Shown piece after piece: positions 44,116-53,063 of a stretch of 64,000 bases of DNA. The stretch spans positions 1 through 64,000 of the forward strand of contig JAISZG010000016.1 in NCBI GenBank assembly GCA_031269355.1, given 5' to 3'. Below the pieces are notes generated by a model that saw nothing but the letters and a program-made list of their open reading frames with translations, did no database searches and was not told the origin of the DNA. Position numbers and translations under genes: made by a program. Source of the stretch: Oscillospiraceae bacterium. GTDB lineage: Bacteria; Bacillota; Clostridia; Christensenellales; Aristaeellaceae. Within the stretch, counting starts at the first letter, position 1; the number at the start of each line of letters is the position of its first letter.

Positions 44116-45072
44116 ATGATAAATAATATGAACGATAATACTCCGGCAAAAACCATAGCAGGCGTGAATACTGAAAGCTCCTCCGCATTTCGTTCAGGAT
44201 TCATAACCATTATAGGACGCGCTAACGTGGGCAAGTCCACCCTTACAAACGCGCTGGTAGGCGAAAAGATAGCGATTGTATCCGACAAGCCTCAGACGAC
44301 TCGCAATCGTATTCTCGGCGTTCTCAATGTGCCAGGCGGGCAGATGGTATTCCTTGATACGCCCGGGCTTACGCATCCGCGCGGAAAGCTAGGTGCGTAT
44401 ATGCAAGCCCAGGCGTTCGACGCGCTTGACGGGGCGGACGCGCTGCTTATAGTCGCGGCCGCAGGGCAGATAGGTCCGCAGGATCGCGACATAATTTCCA
44501 GGATGGGCAAGCGGAAGCTGCCCAAGATTCTGGCCATAAACAAGGCGGACGCCGCATCCAGGGAGACGCTGGCGCGCGATCTGGCGTCGCTGGACGTAAG
44601 CTCGTATGACGACGTAATACCCATCAGCGCGCTTAGGGGAGATAATCTGGAGCCGCTCAAGGCCATGCTTTTCGCGCGAATGCCGGAAGGCCCGAAATAT
44701 TTTCCTGATGATATGATAACCGATCAACCGGAGCGCATTATGTGCGCCGAGATAATCCGCGAGAAAGCGCTGCAGAACCTGCGCGAGGAAGTGCCGCACG
44801 GCGTGGGGGTGGAGATGCAGCGTATCGAGGCGGTATCGGACGCGCTGACGGAGATTCACGCGACTGTTTATGTAGAGCGCAGCGCGCATAAATCGATAGT
44901 CATAGGCAAAAGAGGAAGTATGCTTGGTAAAATCGGCACTGCCGCGCGGATGGATATCGAACGGCTGCTGGGCGTGCACGTGGCGCTGAAATTATGGGTG
45001 AAGGTACGCGAGGATTGGCGCAATCGCGCGGATGATCTGCGGACGCTCGGCTATATCCGCGAAAAGGGCTGA
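44116..45072 (+). CDS. era: GTPase Era
   Basis: A protein of 318 residues. GTPase motifs: G1 GRANVGKST, G3 DTPGLTHP, G4 NKAD, G5 SAL. The C-terminal KH domain (about 225-318) has the VERSAHKSIVIGKRGSMLGKIG signature that binds the 3' end of 16S rRNA. It assists 30S subunit maturation. It starts 1 base after rho; no clear ribosome site precedes ATG 44116, and ATG 44128 is possible. Translation may be coupled to rho, an uncommon partnership for era. Confidence 0.96.
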   Translation: MINNMNDNTPAKTIAGVNTESSSAFRSGFITIIGRANVGKSTLTNALVGEKIAIVSDKPQTTRNRILGVLNVPGGQMVFLDTPGLTHPRGKLGAYMQAQAFDALDGADALLIVAAAGQIGPQDRDIISRMGKRKLPKILAINKADAASRETLARDLASLDVSSYDDVIPISALRGDNLEPLKAMLFARMPEGPKYFPDDMITDQPERIMCAEIIREKALQNLREEVPHGVGVEMQRIEAVSDALTEIHATVYVERSAHKSIVIGKRGSMLGKIGTAARMDIERLLGVHVALKLWVKVREDWRNRADDLRTLGYIREKG

Positions 45073-45073
45073 C

Positions 45074-45790
45074 ATGCCGGAGCTGATAACGGAAGCGATA
45101 GTGCTGCGACGCACGGATTACCGCGACGCGGACAGGATAATCGCGCTGTTTTCGCCAGATCACGGGCGGCTCGACGTGATGGCGCGCGGCGTTCGAAAGC
45201 CGTCCGCGCGTTTGAAGGCGGCGTGCGAGCCGTTTGCGACGGGAACGTTTCATATTCAAACGGCGGGCGGTCGCGCGGCGCTGATCGGATTCACGCTTTC
45301 GGAAGGATTCTTCCCGCTTCGCCGCAGCTACGAGCGGCTGACGCAGGCGAGCTACGCCCTTGGCGCATGCCTGAGCGCCGCGCAGCCCGGCAAGCCCAGT
45401 CCGGAATTATTTTCGCTGTTACAGCTAACGCTCGCGCGGCTGGCGTATACGGAGCAACCGGGCGAAAATCTGCTCGTTCGCTTCCTTCTTTCGTTCGCGG
45501 CATACGAGGGGCTCGCCCCGTCGCTCGACGCGTGCGCGATATGCGGGAAGGCTGTGAACGCCGGGCCGATTCGTTTTTCCTCAGATGAGGGAGGTGTATG
45601 CCACGCGTCGTGCGCGCCGTTTGGGGTGCCGCTAAGCGCGGGTGCGCTTGAATACCTGCGCGGCGCGCGGCACGGTTTGGACGCCGAAGCCGACGACGAC
45701 GCGCCGAACACGGCGGACGGGCTGCGCGTGATGAGAGGATTTATCGAGGCAAACTTAGGCGGCAGAATAAAAGCCGGCGAGCTGCTTTAA
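45074..45790 (+). CDS. recO: DNA repair protein RecO
   Basis: A protein of 238 residues from ATG 45074, 1 base after the era stop; AAGGG lies inside the era end. The OB-fold N-terminus reads MPELITEAIVLRRTDYRDADRIIALFS. A zinc-finger-like part has CAICGKAV and CHASC. It loads RecA on SSB-coated DNA with RecR. The era-recO pair is common in Bacillota. Confidence 0.93.
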   Translation: MPELITEAIVLRRTDYRDADRIIALFSPDHGRLDVMARGVRKPSARLKAACEPFATGTFHIQTAGGRAALIGFTLSEGFFPLRRSYERLTQASYALGACLSAAQPGKPSPELFSLLQLTLARLAYTEQPGENLLVRFLLSFAAYEGLAPSLDACAICGKAVNAGPIRFSSDEGGVCHASCAPFGVPLSAGALEYLRGARHGLDAEADDDAPNTADGLRVMRGFIEANLGGRIKAGELL

Positions 45791-45835
45791 AGCCCGTCGG
45801 CAGCAGTTTGTGCCGGATAGTGCGGGTATGTGGCG

Positions 45836-45859
45836 CGCGTCGCTTCGCTCCTTTGGGAA
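45836..45859 (+). repeat. 24-bp repeat, first copy
   Basis: These 24 bases, containing GTCGCTTCGCTCCTTTGGGA, recur exactly at 48034-48057. Both copies are intergenic and followed by a G-rich stretch. Confidence 0.6.
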
Positions 45860-45866
45860 AGGGAGA

Positions 45867-45887
45867 AAACTCCTACGGAGTTTTTTT
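45867..45887 (+). terminator. Terminator after recO
   Basis: A 7-bp stem AAACTCC/GGAGTTT with a 3-base loop TAC runs into a tract of seven T. It ends the rho-era-recO transcript. A second inverted repeat (AGCGGA/TCCGCT, 45893-45925) follows and could serve the opposite gene. Confidence 0.8.
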
Positions 45888-45931
45888 GAGTAAGCGGAAG
45901 CTTTGCTGCGCCTTCGGCTCCGCTTAAACCG

Positions 45932-47098
45932 TCAGCTTTTCACACCATAGGTTCCGGATGTGGAAAACACTATATTTGTATCTTCTTTATGCCGAGATGT
46001 CGCCGCGCGTTTCATTAGTTCGGCGTAGAACAAATCCTCATCCAACGGCAGTTCGATAGTCTTGTCCAGCCAACTCGACAGATGCATCGCGTTTGAAATC
46101 GTCAGCCCGCGTATGCCCTCCACGCCGGGCGCGACGAGCGGCTCGCCTCTCAATATATTCGCGGCGAATTTCGTCAGCACGCCCACATGCTGCGGGTTTT
46201 CGCCGTCCGTCTCCACTTCTTCCTCTTCGTATTCAGGTTCGCCGAATCCGCCCGTATATGTTTTCGTAAACTCCGTCTCCCAGGTTTTAAGCTTATATCT
46301 TATAAGCGTTTTGCCGTCGCATACGAGTTTGCCGCCGTCAAGCAGCACTTCGAATCTATTCGTGCCCGGCGTATCTCCGGTAGACGTAATGAACACGCCC
46401 GTCGCGCCGTCTTCATATTCCACATAAGCCGTCACGTCGTCCTCAACCTCGATATCGTGCCACATTCCATTATGCGCAAAAGCCCTTACCTTAACAGGCA
46501 TCCCGCATATCCACTGCCACAAATCAAGATTATGCGGGCACTGATTAAGCAGCACGCCGCCGCCCTCGCCCGCCCAGGTCGCGCGCCACGCGCCGGAATC
46601 ATAATAGCTTTGAGAACGATACCAATTCGTAATCAGCCAATTCGAGCGGCGCACCCGCCCCATCTCTCCCGACGATACGATCTCCCGCATCTTCCTGTAT
46701 ACGCAGTTTGTGCGCTGGTTAAACATTATTGCGAACACCTTGCCGCTTTTCTCCGCGACGGCGTTCATTTCCCTAACCGCCTTCGTATATACGCCGGCAG
46801 GCTTTTCGCACATAACATGCAGCCCTTTGTTCAGCGCTTCAATCGCGAGCGGCGGATGAAAATAATGAGGCACTGCGATAAGCACCGCGTCTACCGATCC
46901 GCTTTGAATCAGCGCCGATCCATCGCCGAATATAAGCGTATCTTCGGAAATAAACTCCCTTACCTTCTCTATGCGCTCAGGTTTCCTATCGGCGACCGCG
47001 CCAAGCGTCATACCCGGAACTTTTCCCGTAGCTATGCTTTCGACGTGGCTAGAGCCCATATTGCCAACGCCGATTACGCCTATACGAACCGTATCCAT
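45932..47098 (-). CDS. Gfo/Idh/MocA-family oxidoreductase
   Basis: A protein of 388 residues from ATG 47098, 7 bases after GGAGGAG; ATG 47104 is too close to it. A Rossmann NAD(P) domain opens VRIGVIGVGNMGSSH, and the family catalytic motif is CEKPAG with the Lys. The C-terminal domain has GGGVLLNQCPHNLDLWQW with a His typical of the active site. It probably oxidises a sugar or cyclitol. It follows the sugar isomerase/epimerase gene, a common pairing in polyol or uncommon-sugar pathways. Substrate not deducible. Confidence 0.9.
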   Translation of the reverse strand: MDTVRIGVIGVGNMGSSHVESIATGKVPGMTLGAVADRKPERIEKVREFISEDTLIFGDGSALIQSGSVDAVLIAVPHYFHPPLAIEALNKGLHVMCEKPAGVYTKAVREMNAVAEKSGKVFAIMFNQRTNCVYRKMREIVSSGEMGRVRRSNWLITNWYRSQSYYDSGAWRATWAGEGGGVLLNQCPHNLDLWQWICGMPVKVRAFAHNGMWHDIEVEDDVTAYVEYEDGATGVFITSTGDTPGTNRFEVLLDGGKLVCDGKTLIRYKLKTWETEFTKTYTGGFGEPEYEEEEVETDGENPQHVGVLTKFAANILRGEPLVAPGVEGIRGLTISNAMHLSSWLDKTIELPLDEDLFYAELMKRAATSRHKEDTNIVFSTSGTYGVKS

Positions 47099-47117
47099 AT
47101 ACATTCTCCTCCAGCGT

Positions 47118-47969
47118 TTATAATTTATCAAGAATTAAGCGCAGCGCGTCGCACGCAGCATCGAACGCCTCATCATTATTTTGATATAAGAAATCCGGTT
47201 TATTCTCACCGCGCTCCAAGTGCGCGAACCCTGAAAACAGCGCTAGATGCGGCTCGATAGATAATACCAGATCGCTTGGCACGCGTGCGCTTACGCGGCG
47301 TATCAGCTCTGCTATTCCGCCGTCCCCGTGCCCGGCAGGAGTTACCTGCCCGTCACGCGCCTTAGCATCCTTTATGTGCATCCATGTTATATACGGCAGC
47401 AGCTCGTCCATCGCCTCGCCTGGGTTAACACCGCATTGGATGAAGTTGGCGGGATCGAACACGCATCCTAGCCTGCCGTCAAACGTTCGCGCCAGATCGA
47501 CGCATCGCGAGGGTATATCGCCATATATCCCCTTCTCGTTTTCGTGAGCCAATTTCACGCCCGCAGATTCGGCTGCGTTAAGCATCGCGCCGATCCTGTC
47601 GATAACTACGCCCCGAAACAATTCCGGTTCCTTATCCTTTGGCATATAGAAGCTAAACATGCGCATGCGCCTGCAGTCCATCACGCCGCACAGTTCAAGC
47701 GCGTGCTTGAGCTGCTCCAGATGCGGCTCGAACGGATCGTCCGCGCCTATCTTCCCAAACGGCGAACCAAGCGCGGTTATGGTGATTTGATTATCGTCGA
47801 ACTTGCGCTTTGCTTCCTTCGCCTGTTCCACTGAGAATTTTACAAACGGCTCGCCGTTCAGGATGCGCAGCTCAACGCCGTTTATGCCGTTGCGTGAAAG
47901 CGCCGCAATCTGCCCGTCCAGCGAAGCGTCCGCTTCGTCCGCGAACGCGGAAAGAATAAACCGTGCCAT
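47118..47969 (-). CDS. Sugar phosphate isomerase/epimerase (xylose isomerase-like TIM barrel)
   Basis: A protein of 283 residues from ATG 47969, behind TTGGAGG; a TTG at 47981 would add four residues inside the ribosome site. It shows the AP2 endonuclease-like barrel: LSAFADEADASLDGQIAAL, KLAHENEKG with the metal-binding Glu, CVFDPANFIQCG, WMHIKDA and LSIEPHL, all metal-ligand regions of the family. It probably interconverts keto- and aldo-sugars or inosose-like compounds and works with the following oxidoreductase. Confidence 0.88.
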   Translation of the reverse strand: MARFILSAFADEADASLDGQIAALSRNGINGVELRILNGEPFVKFSVEQAKEAKRKFDDNQITITALGSPFGKIGADDPFEPHLEQLKHALELCGVMDCRRMRMFSFYMPKDKEPELFRGVVIDRIGAMLNAAESAGVKLAHENEKGIYGDIPSRCVDLARTFDGRLGCVFDPANFIQCGVNPGEAMDELLPYITWMHIKDAKARDGQVTPAGHGDGGIAELIRRVSARVPSDLVLSIEPHLALFSGFAHLERGENKPDFLYQNNDEAFDAACDALRLILDKL

Positions 47970-48033
47970 AGCAACCTCCAATTATTGGTGAGGTTATTAT
48001 ATCACAGCGGGCGCAGAAAATCATCACGCGCGA

Positions 48034-48057
48034 CGCGTCGCTTCGCTCCTTTGGGAA
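48034..48057 (+). repeat. 24-bp repeat, second copy
   Basis: Identical to 45836-45859; see there. Confidence 0.6.
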
Positions 48058-48096
48058 GGGGATTGCGATCCCCCTCCCAACCTCCCCCTGGGGATT

Positions 48097-48222
48097 GGAA
48101 CGATGGAACGAAAGAACGAAAGAACGAAAGAACGAAAGAACGATGGAACGATGGAACGATGGAACGATGGAACGATGGAACGATGGAACGATGGAACGAT
48201 GGAACGATGGAACGAAAGAACG
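48097..48222 (+). repeat. Octanucleotide tandem repeat (VNTR), about 16 units
   Basis: Units GGAACGAT, GGAACGAA, AGAACGAA and AGAACGAT follow one another without interruption. The variants occur in blocks, as expected from slippage. It is not a CRISPR array: there are no spacers. Confidence 0.9.
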
Positions 48223-48224
48223 CA

Positions 48225-48276
48225 GGGTGCGGGACTTCGCCCCGCTTCGTTCGGGGCGGCGGGGCAGAGTCCCGCG
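48225..48276 (+). repeat. Palindromic element, intergenic copy
   Basis: A 52-bp copy, starting GGGTGCGGGACTTCGCCCCG, with the core ATTCGGGGCGG variant GTTCGGGGCGGCGGGGCAGA. It is near-identical to 49406-49457. Confidence 0.8.
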
Positions 48277-48340
48277 AAAAAGGAACGGTATCCGCTCCTA
48301 CCGTTCCAATCTCCAGGGGATGTTGGGAGATTGAAAATAA

Positions 48341-48369
48341 TTGACTATGGATAAAAATTCTGATATATT
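48341..48369 (+). promoter_or_regulatory. Promoter for degV
   Basis: TTGACT (48341-48346), a 17-base spacer and TATATT (48364-48369), about 95 bases before the degV start. Confidence 0.65.
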
Positions 48370-48464
48370 TTGTCATTGTGGAGGAGAGTGGGCGGTTCAT
48401 CTCCCCCCGGCGCGATTCAATCCGCAATCGACGCCGCTTTCGGTCCGTTCCTGAAAGGACGTTT

Positions 48465-49349
48465 ATGAGCGACATTCGCCTGGTTGTCGACGCGGCATGC
48501 GATCTGTCTATCGAACAAGCAGCCGACGCGGGCATTGTTCTTTGCGGCGCTGGTATCCATATCAACGGGAAAGAATATAAAGAAACAATAGAGATAACGA
48601 AAGATCGTTTTTATGAGGAATTCGCCAAATGCAAAGAATTGCCCGTCACCTCGCACGTCAGCCCCTATACGTTTCAGCAGGTCTACAGCAGCGCTCTTAA
48701 TGATGGCGTGCGGGACGTGATACACGTAACCATTCACTCCGGCGGATCTGGCACGCTGGGCGCGGCTATGCTCGCGGCGAAAACATTTTATGAAGAGAAC
48801 CCCGCCGCCACCGAGCGCATGAAAATTCATCACGTGGATTCTAACACTTATTCAATAGGATACGGCTACCCCACCCTTCGCGCCGCATATATGGCCCGTG
48901 AAGGCGCCGACGCGCATACGATTCTTAAATATCTGAACGACTGGTTCGATCGTGTGGACGTATATTTTACGGTATTTTCGCTGGATGTGGTGCGTCGTTC
49001 GGGTCGCGTGAGCGCAGCCGCCGCGCTTGCGGGCGATCTGCTGGGGCTTAAGCCCGTCATCCAAATGACTGAGGGAACCTCGATAATCGTGGAAAAAACG
49101 CGAGGCGCGCGCAAGGCGCTGCAATATTTAACCGATATTTTAACGAAGGGAATCGAACCCGGCGGAGAATACTTTATATTGAAGGGCGAATTAGACGAAC
49201 CCGCGAACCTTATTGCGGAATCGCTTGAAGCCGCAGTCGGATATCCGCCGACGGATATACTGCGCGTCGGTCCGTCTATCGTAATAAATTCCGGCCCAAA
49301 GCTTGTGGGGCTGGTGTTTCGTGGAAAACCCAGAGGACACAGAGGCTGA
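48465..49349 (+). CDS. DegV-family fatty-acid-binding protein
   Basis: A protein of 294 residues from ATG 48465, preceded by GAAAGGAC; a longer frame to 48378 has no support. RLVVDAACDLSIEQ opens the fold, VTSHVSPYTFQQV, HVTIHSGGSGT and VRRSGRVSAAAALAGDLLGLKPVIQM are the conserved lipid-contact stretches. DegV proteins (FakB type) bind fatty acids and present them to a FakA kinase. FakA is not in the window. Confidence 0.9.
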   Translation: MSDIRLVVDAACDLSIEQAADAGIVLCGAGIHINGKEYKETIEITKDRFYEEFAKCKELPVTSHVSPYTFQQVYSSALNDGVRDVIHVTIHSGGSGTLGAAMLAAKTFYEENPAATERMKIHHVDSNTYSIGYGYPTLRAAYMAREGADAHTILKYLNDWFDRVDVYFTVFSLDVVRRSGRVSAAAALAGDLLGLKPVIQMTEGTSIIVEKTRGARKALQYLTDILTKGIEPGGEYFILKGELDEPANLIAESLEAAVGYPPTDILRVGPSIVINSGPKLVGLVFRGKPRGHRG

Positions 49350-49360
49350 TATCCGCTTAA

Positions 49361-49457
49361 GCGGGTGCAGCTCCGTTTAGTTCGGGAGCAGGCCTCGCGT
49401 TAGCAGGGTGCGGGACGAAGTCCCGCTTCGTTCGGGGCGGCGGGGCAGAGCCCCGCG
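49361..49457 (+). repeat. Two tandem palindromic elements between degV and the phosphohexomutase
   Basis: A shortened copy (49361-49403, GCGGGTGCAGCTCCGTTTAG onward) is followed by a full copy (49406-49457). The full copy ends directly at the AAAGGAGGAG ribosome site of the next gene, so the hairpin lies immediately upstream of translation initiation. Confidence 0.75.
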
Positions 49458-49474
49458 TTAAAGGAGGAGCGCTG

Positions 49475-51193
49475 ATGACCACGCGGGAATTGTATACGCA
49501 TTGGATTGCAAGTTATCCGGAATATCGCGGGGAACTTGAAGCGATTTCCGACGAAAGCGAAAGGGAAGACAGATTTTACCGCTCCCTTGAATTTGGCACC
49601 GGAGGAATGCGCGGAGTGCTGGGCGCGGGCGAAAACAGAATGAACGCGGTTATCATTCGCCGAGTGACGCGCGCGCTCGCGGAAACCATACTCGAGCAGC
49701 CGGACGGCGCGTCTCGCCATGTGGTGATCGGCTTCGATTCCCGCCGCAATTCCGATTTGTTCGCCAGGGAAGCGGCGTGCACGCTCGCGGCGTGCGGCGT
49801 TAAATCTCAATTATTCGACACGCTGCGGCCAGTGCCGATGCTCTCGTTCGCGGTTCGGTATACCGAAGCTATAGCGGGCATCGAAATAACGGCCAGCCAT
49901 AACCCGCCGCAATATAATGGATATAAAGTATATTGGTCTGACGGCGCGCAGCTTCCACCAGACCACGCGGACGTGATACAGCGGCGTATGCGGGATGATC
50001 CCGCGTTCCGACCGATGCCGGAAGATGAGGCGCGCGCGAAGGGGCTGATAACATCCGTGCCGGTCGAGGCGGACGACGCGTATATCGAGATGGTTAAGGG
50101 ACTCAGCGTTCAGCCAGATCTCCTTCGCGAGCACGGCGCGGAGCTGGAAATCGCGTATACTCCGCTGCACGGCGCGGGGTGCGTGCCCGTTCGGCGCGTG
50201 CTGAACGAAGTAGGCATAACGAATCTGAAAATAGTGAAAGAGCAGGAGCAGCCGGACGGCGCGTTCCCGACGGTGCGCGTGCCAAATCCCGAGGAGCGCG
50301 AAACAATGCGGATGGTCGTGGAGCTTGCTTCCAGGATAGGCGCGGATGTCGCGTTCGCCACCGACCCGGACAGCGATCGGCTGGGCGTGGCGGCGCGCGA
50401 ATCGGACGGCTCGTATCGGCTTATAAACGGCAATCAGATCGGCTGCCTGCTTTTATATTATATATTATCCCAGCGCGAGGCGCGCGGAACGCTCCCGAAG
50501 GACGGCGTGTTGGTGACTACGATCGTATCCACGGAAATGGCGGAGGCGATCGCGTCCTCGTTTGGCGTCGCGACGCGCGATGTGCTCACGGGTTTCAAGT
50601 TCATCGCCGAGCAGATACAGGATATCGAGGAGAACGGCGGCACGTTCCTATTTGGATATGAAGAATCCTATGGATATTTATCCTCCACAAGCGTGCGCGA
50701 TAAGGACGCGGTCAACGCGTCGCTGCTCGTGGCGGAGCTTGCGCTGTGGCTGAAGCGTTCCGGAAAAACGCTGCTGGGTCTGCTGGAGGAAATGTACGCG
50801 AAATACGGATACTACGCGGACGCGGCAAAATCCGTGCAGCTTCCGGGCAAGAATGGTTTGACGAAGATGCGCGCGATCATGGCGGATCTCCGCGCGAACC
50901 CGCCGACCGAATTCGCTGGTATCCGCGCGATCGCTGCCCGCGATTATCTAAACCGCGTGCGCGTCGATCTGACCGATTCGAATAGCCCAAAGTCCGCGCC
51001 TTACGAAGCGCTGCCCAAATCCGACGTGCTGTATTACGAGCTGGAGGGCGGCGATTGGATATGCATACGCCCGTCCGGCACGGAGCCGAAGATAAAGCTG
51101 TATGCGAACATCCGCCGCGACAGCATGGAAAAGGCGGACGCAGCCGCAGCCGCCGCGCTCGCCGCGCTGGAAGCGCGACTGACGAATGTCTGA
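49475..51193 (+). CDS. Phosphoglucomutase/phosphomannomutase family protein
   Basis: A protein of 572 residues of the alpha-D-phosphohexomutase superfamily. The phospho-serine loop is ITASHNPPQYNGYK (Ser near 146), the metal loop DPDSDRLGV, the sugar loop GYEESYGY and the phosphate loop RPSGTEPKIKLY. Its length matches PgcA-type phosphoglucomutases, which interconvert glucose 1- and 6-phosphate. AAAGGAGGAG lies 8 bases before the ATG. It overlaps the next gene by 8 bases. Confidence 0.94.
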   Translation: MTTRELYTHWIASYPEYRGELEAISDESEREDRFYRSLEFGTGGMRGVLGAGENRMNAVIIRRVTRALAETILEQPDGASRHVVIGFDSRRNSDLFAREAACTLAACGVKSQLFDTLRPVPMLSFAVRYTEAIAGIEITASHNPPQYNGYKVYWSDGAQLPPDHADVIQRRMRDDPAFRPMPEDEARAKGLITSVPVEADDAYIEMVKGLSVQPDLLREHGAELEIAYTPLHGAGCVPVRRVLNEVGITNLKIVKEQEQPDGAFPTVRVPNPEERETMRMVVELASRIGADVAFATDPDSDRLGVAARESDGSYRLINGNQIGCLLLYYILSQREARGTLPKDGVLVTTIVSTEMAEAIASSFGVATRDVLTGFKFIAEQIQDIEENGGTFLFGYEESYGYLSSTSVRDKDAVNASLLVAELALWLKRSGKTLLGLLEEMYAKYGYYADAAKSVQLPGKNGLTKMRAIMADLRANPPTEFAGIRAIAARDYLNRVRVDLTDSNSPKSAPYEALPKSDVLYYELEGGDWICIRPSGTEPKIKLYANIRRDSMEKADAAAAAALAALEARLTNV

Positions 51194-53063
51194 ACGCGCG
51201 CGGTATCTGCCCGTCAATCGCGCCGATATGGACGCGCGCGGGTGGGACGCGCCTGATTTCGTGTTCGTCAGCGGGGACGCGTATGTGGATCACCCGTCGT
51301 TCGGGACCGCGCTGCTCGCGCGAGTGCTGGAGAAAAAGGGCTATCGCATAGCTATATTGGCGCAGCCGGATTGGCGTTCCTGCGATGATTTCAAACGTTT
51401 CCCGCGCCCGCGTCTCGGCTTTTTGGTCGGCGCGGGCGTCGTCGATTCGATGGTAAATCATTACACGGCGGCGAAAAAGCCCCGCCGCGAGGACGTGTAC
51501 AGCCCGGGCGGCAAGCCGGGGCGGCGTCCGGATCGCGCTACTATAGTATATTGCAATCGAATCCGCCAGGCATGGGGGAAGATTCCCATAGTGATCGGTT
51601 CGCTGGAGGCGTCGCTGCGCCGGTTCGCGCATTACGATTATTGGGACGATCGCGTTCGAGCGTCGATTCTTATCGATAGCGGCGCCGATCTTCTGCTGTA
51701 CGGAATGTGCGAGCAGAGCGTGCTCGCGGCGGCGCGCTGGATCGAGCTCGGCTGCGCTGTGGACGAGCGGAAGGAAATACGCGGCGCGTGCTTCGTATCC
51801 CCGGATATTCCGGAAGGGTTCGAGCCGCTGCCTTCGTTCGAGGAAGTGCGCTCCAGCAAGGAAGCGTACGCACGCGCGTTCCTTCGGCAGATGGAGGAGC
51901 AGGACGCGGTATGCGGCGCGGCGCTCGCGCAATCGCACGGACGCGGCTGGCTATGCCAGAATCGACCGGCCGCCCCGCTCACGCGCTCGCAATTGGACGC
52001 GGCTTACTCGCTGCCCTTCACCAGGGAAGCGCATCCGGATTACGACGAATCGGGCGGCGTCCCCGCGCTGGAGGAAGTGAAGTTTTCGATTACCGCGACG
52101 CGCGGCTGCTTCGGAAGCTGCGCGTTCTGCGCGCTGACGTATCATCAGGGGCGCGTCGTATCCTCGCGAAGCCCCGCTTCCGTCGTGCGCGAAGGCGCGG
52201 CTTTGACGCACCTGCCGGACTTTAAGGGGTATATACACGACGTGGGCGGGCCTACAGCAAATTTTCGCAGACCGGCGTGCGACGAGCAGCTAAAGCGCGG
52301 CGTATGTAAAAAAAAGATGTGCGTATATCCAGGACCCTGCGCGAAGCTAAGGCCGGATCATTCCGAATTCGTGCGCATACTTCGCGAGCTGCGCTCGCTG
52401 CCCGGCGTGAAGAAGGTGTTCATTAGGTCGGGAATTCGTTATGATTATTTAATGGCCGATCCCGATCCGACGTTCTTCCGCGAGCTGGTCGAGCATCACG
52501 TTAGCGGGCAGCTGAAAGTCGCGCCGGAACACGCGGATCCGTCTACGCTCGCCTGCATGGGAAAGCCGGAGCGCGCGGTGTTCGACCGGTTTCGCGAAAA
52601 ATATGACGAATTGAATCGAAAGCTTGGCAAAAATCAATATCTTGTGCCTTATTTTATTTCGTCACATCCGGGATGCGATTTGCGCGCCGCCGTCGCGCTG
52701 TCGGAATATCTAAGAGATACGCGCCTGCAGCCGGAGCAGGTGCAGGATTTCTACCCGACGCCGGGAACATTATCCACCTGTATGTATTATACCGGGCTTG
52801 ATCCCCGGACAATGCGCCCGGTGTATGTCCCACGCGATCCTCGTGAAAAGGCGATGCAGCGCGCGCTTCTGCAATACCGCAGACCCGCCAACCGCGCGCT
52901 CGTCCGCGAAGCGCTGCGCCGCGCCGGCCGCGAGGATTTGATCGGATTTGGCGCGCGCTGCCTTATACCGCCCGAACCGCAACCAAACGCCGCGCCGCGC
53001 CGCGAGGAACACACGGTAAATAGAAATATGAGAGGCGCCAAAAAACGACGCGGCGAGCGGTGA
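51186..53063 (+). CDS. YgiQ-family radical SAM protein
   Basis: A protein of 625 residues. The N-terminal part (about 1-300) carries the YgiQ signatures FLPVNRADM-like RYLPVNRADMDARGWD and YYSPGGKPGRRPDRATI-like text; the radical SAM motif is RGCFGSCAFC (CxxxCxxC). PAFVYGSP-like segments IHDVGGPTANFR and QDFYPTPGTLSTCMYYTG close the fold. The C-terminal tail is Arg-rich. Function of the family is still not established. Overlap with the phosphohexomutase suggests coupling but no obvious shared pathway. Confidence 0.9.
   Translation: MSERARYLPVNRADMDARGWDAPDFVFVSGDAYVDHPSFGTALLARVLEKKGYRIAILAQPDWRSCDDFKRFPRPRLGFLVGAGVVDSMVNHYTAAKKPRREDVYSPGGKPGRRPDRATIVYCNRIRQAWGKIPIVIGSLEASLRRFAHYDYWDDRVRASILIDSGADLLLYGMCEQSVLAAARWIELGCAVDERKEIRGACFVSPDIPEGFEPLPSFEEVRSSKEAYARAFLRQMEEQDAVCGAALAQSHGRGWLCQNRPAAPLTRSQLDAAYSLPFTREAHPDYDESGGVPALEEVKFSITATRGCFGSCAFCALTYHQGRVVSSRSPASVVREGAALTHLPDFKGYIHDVGGPTANFRRPACDEQLKRGVCKKKMCVYPGPCAKLRPDHSEFVRILRELRSLPGVKKVFIRSGIRYDYLMADPDPTFFRELVEHHVSGQLKVAPEHADPSTLACMGKPERAVFDRFREKYDELNRKLGKNQYLVPYFISSHPGCDLRAAVALSEYLRDTRLQPEQVQDFYPTPGTLSTCMYYTGLDPRTMRPVYVPRDPREKAMQRALLQYRRPANRALVREALRRAGREDLIGFGARCLIPPEPQPNAAPRREEHTVNRNMRGAKKRRGER

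Larger units (their letters stand above)
48075..48326. repeat. Inverted-repeat-bounded segment enclosing a VNTR
   Basis: 48075-48103 (starting CTCCCAAC, ending ATTGGAACG) and 48299-48326 (starting CGTTCCAAT, ending TTGGGAG) are inverted copies with about four differences in 28. Between them are the VNTR and one palindromic element. The arrangement suggests a non-autonomous element or fold-back unit. Confidence 0.6.
47970..48464. other. Repeat-rich intergenic region of 495 bases
   Basis: It holds, in order, the second copy of the 24-bp repeat (48034-48057), an inverted-repeat-bounded segment with an octanucleotide VNTR and a palindromic element (48075-48326), and the degV promoter. Long open frames here are by-products of the 8-bp periodicity and are not genes. 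Confidence 0.7.

Noticed and set aside
48097..48222. Possible CRISPR-like array
   Set aside because: The units are 8 bp and contiguous with no spacers, and no cas genes are present.
48002..48565. Long open frame on the minus strand with Ser/Phe/Arg repeats
   Set aside because: It is produced by the 8-bp VNTR and palindrome; several frames are open there and none has a start signal.
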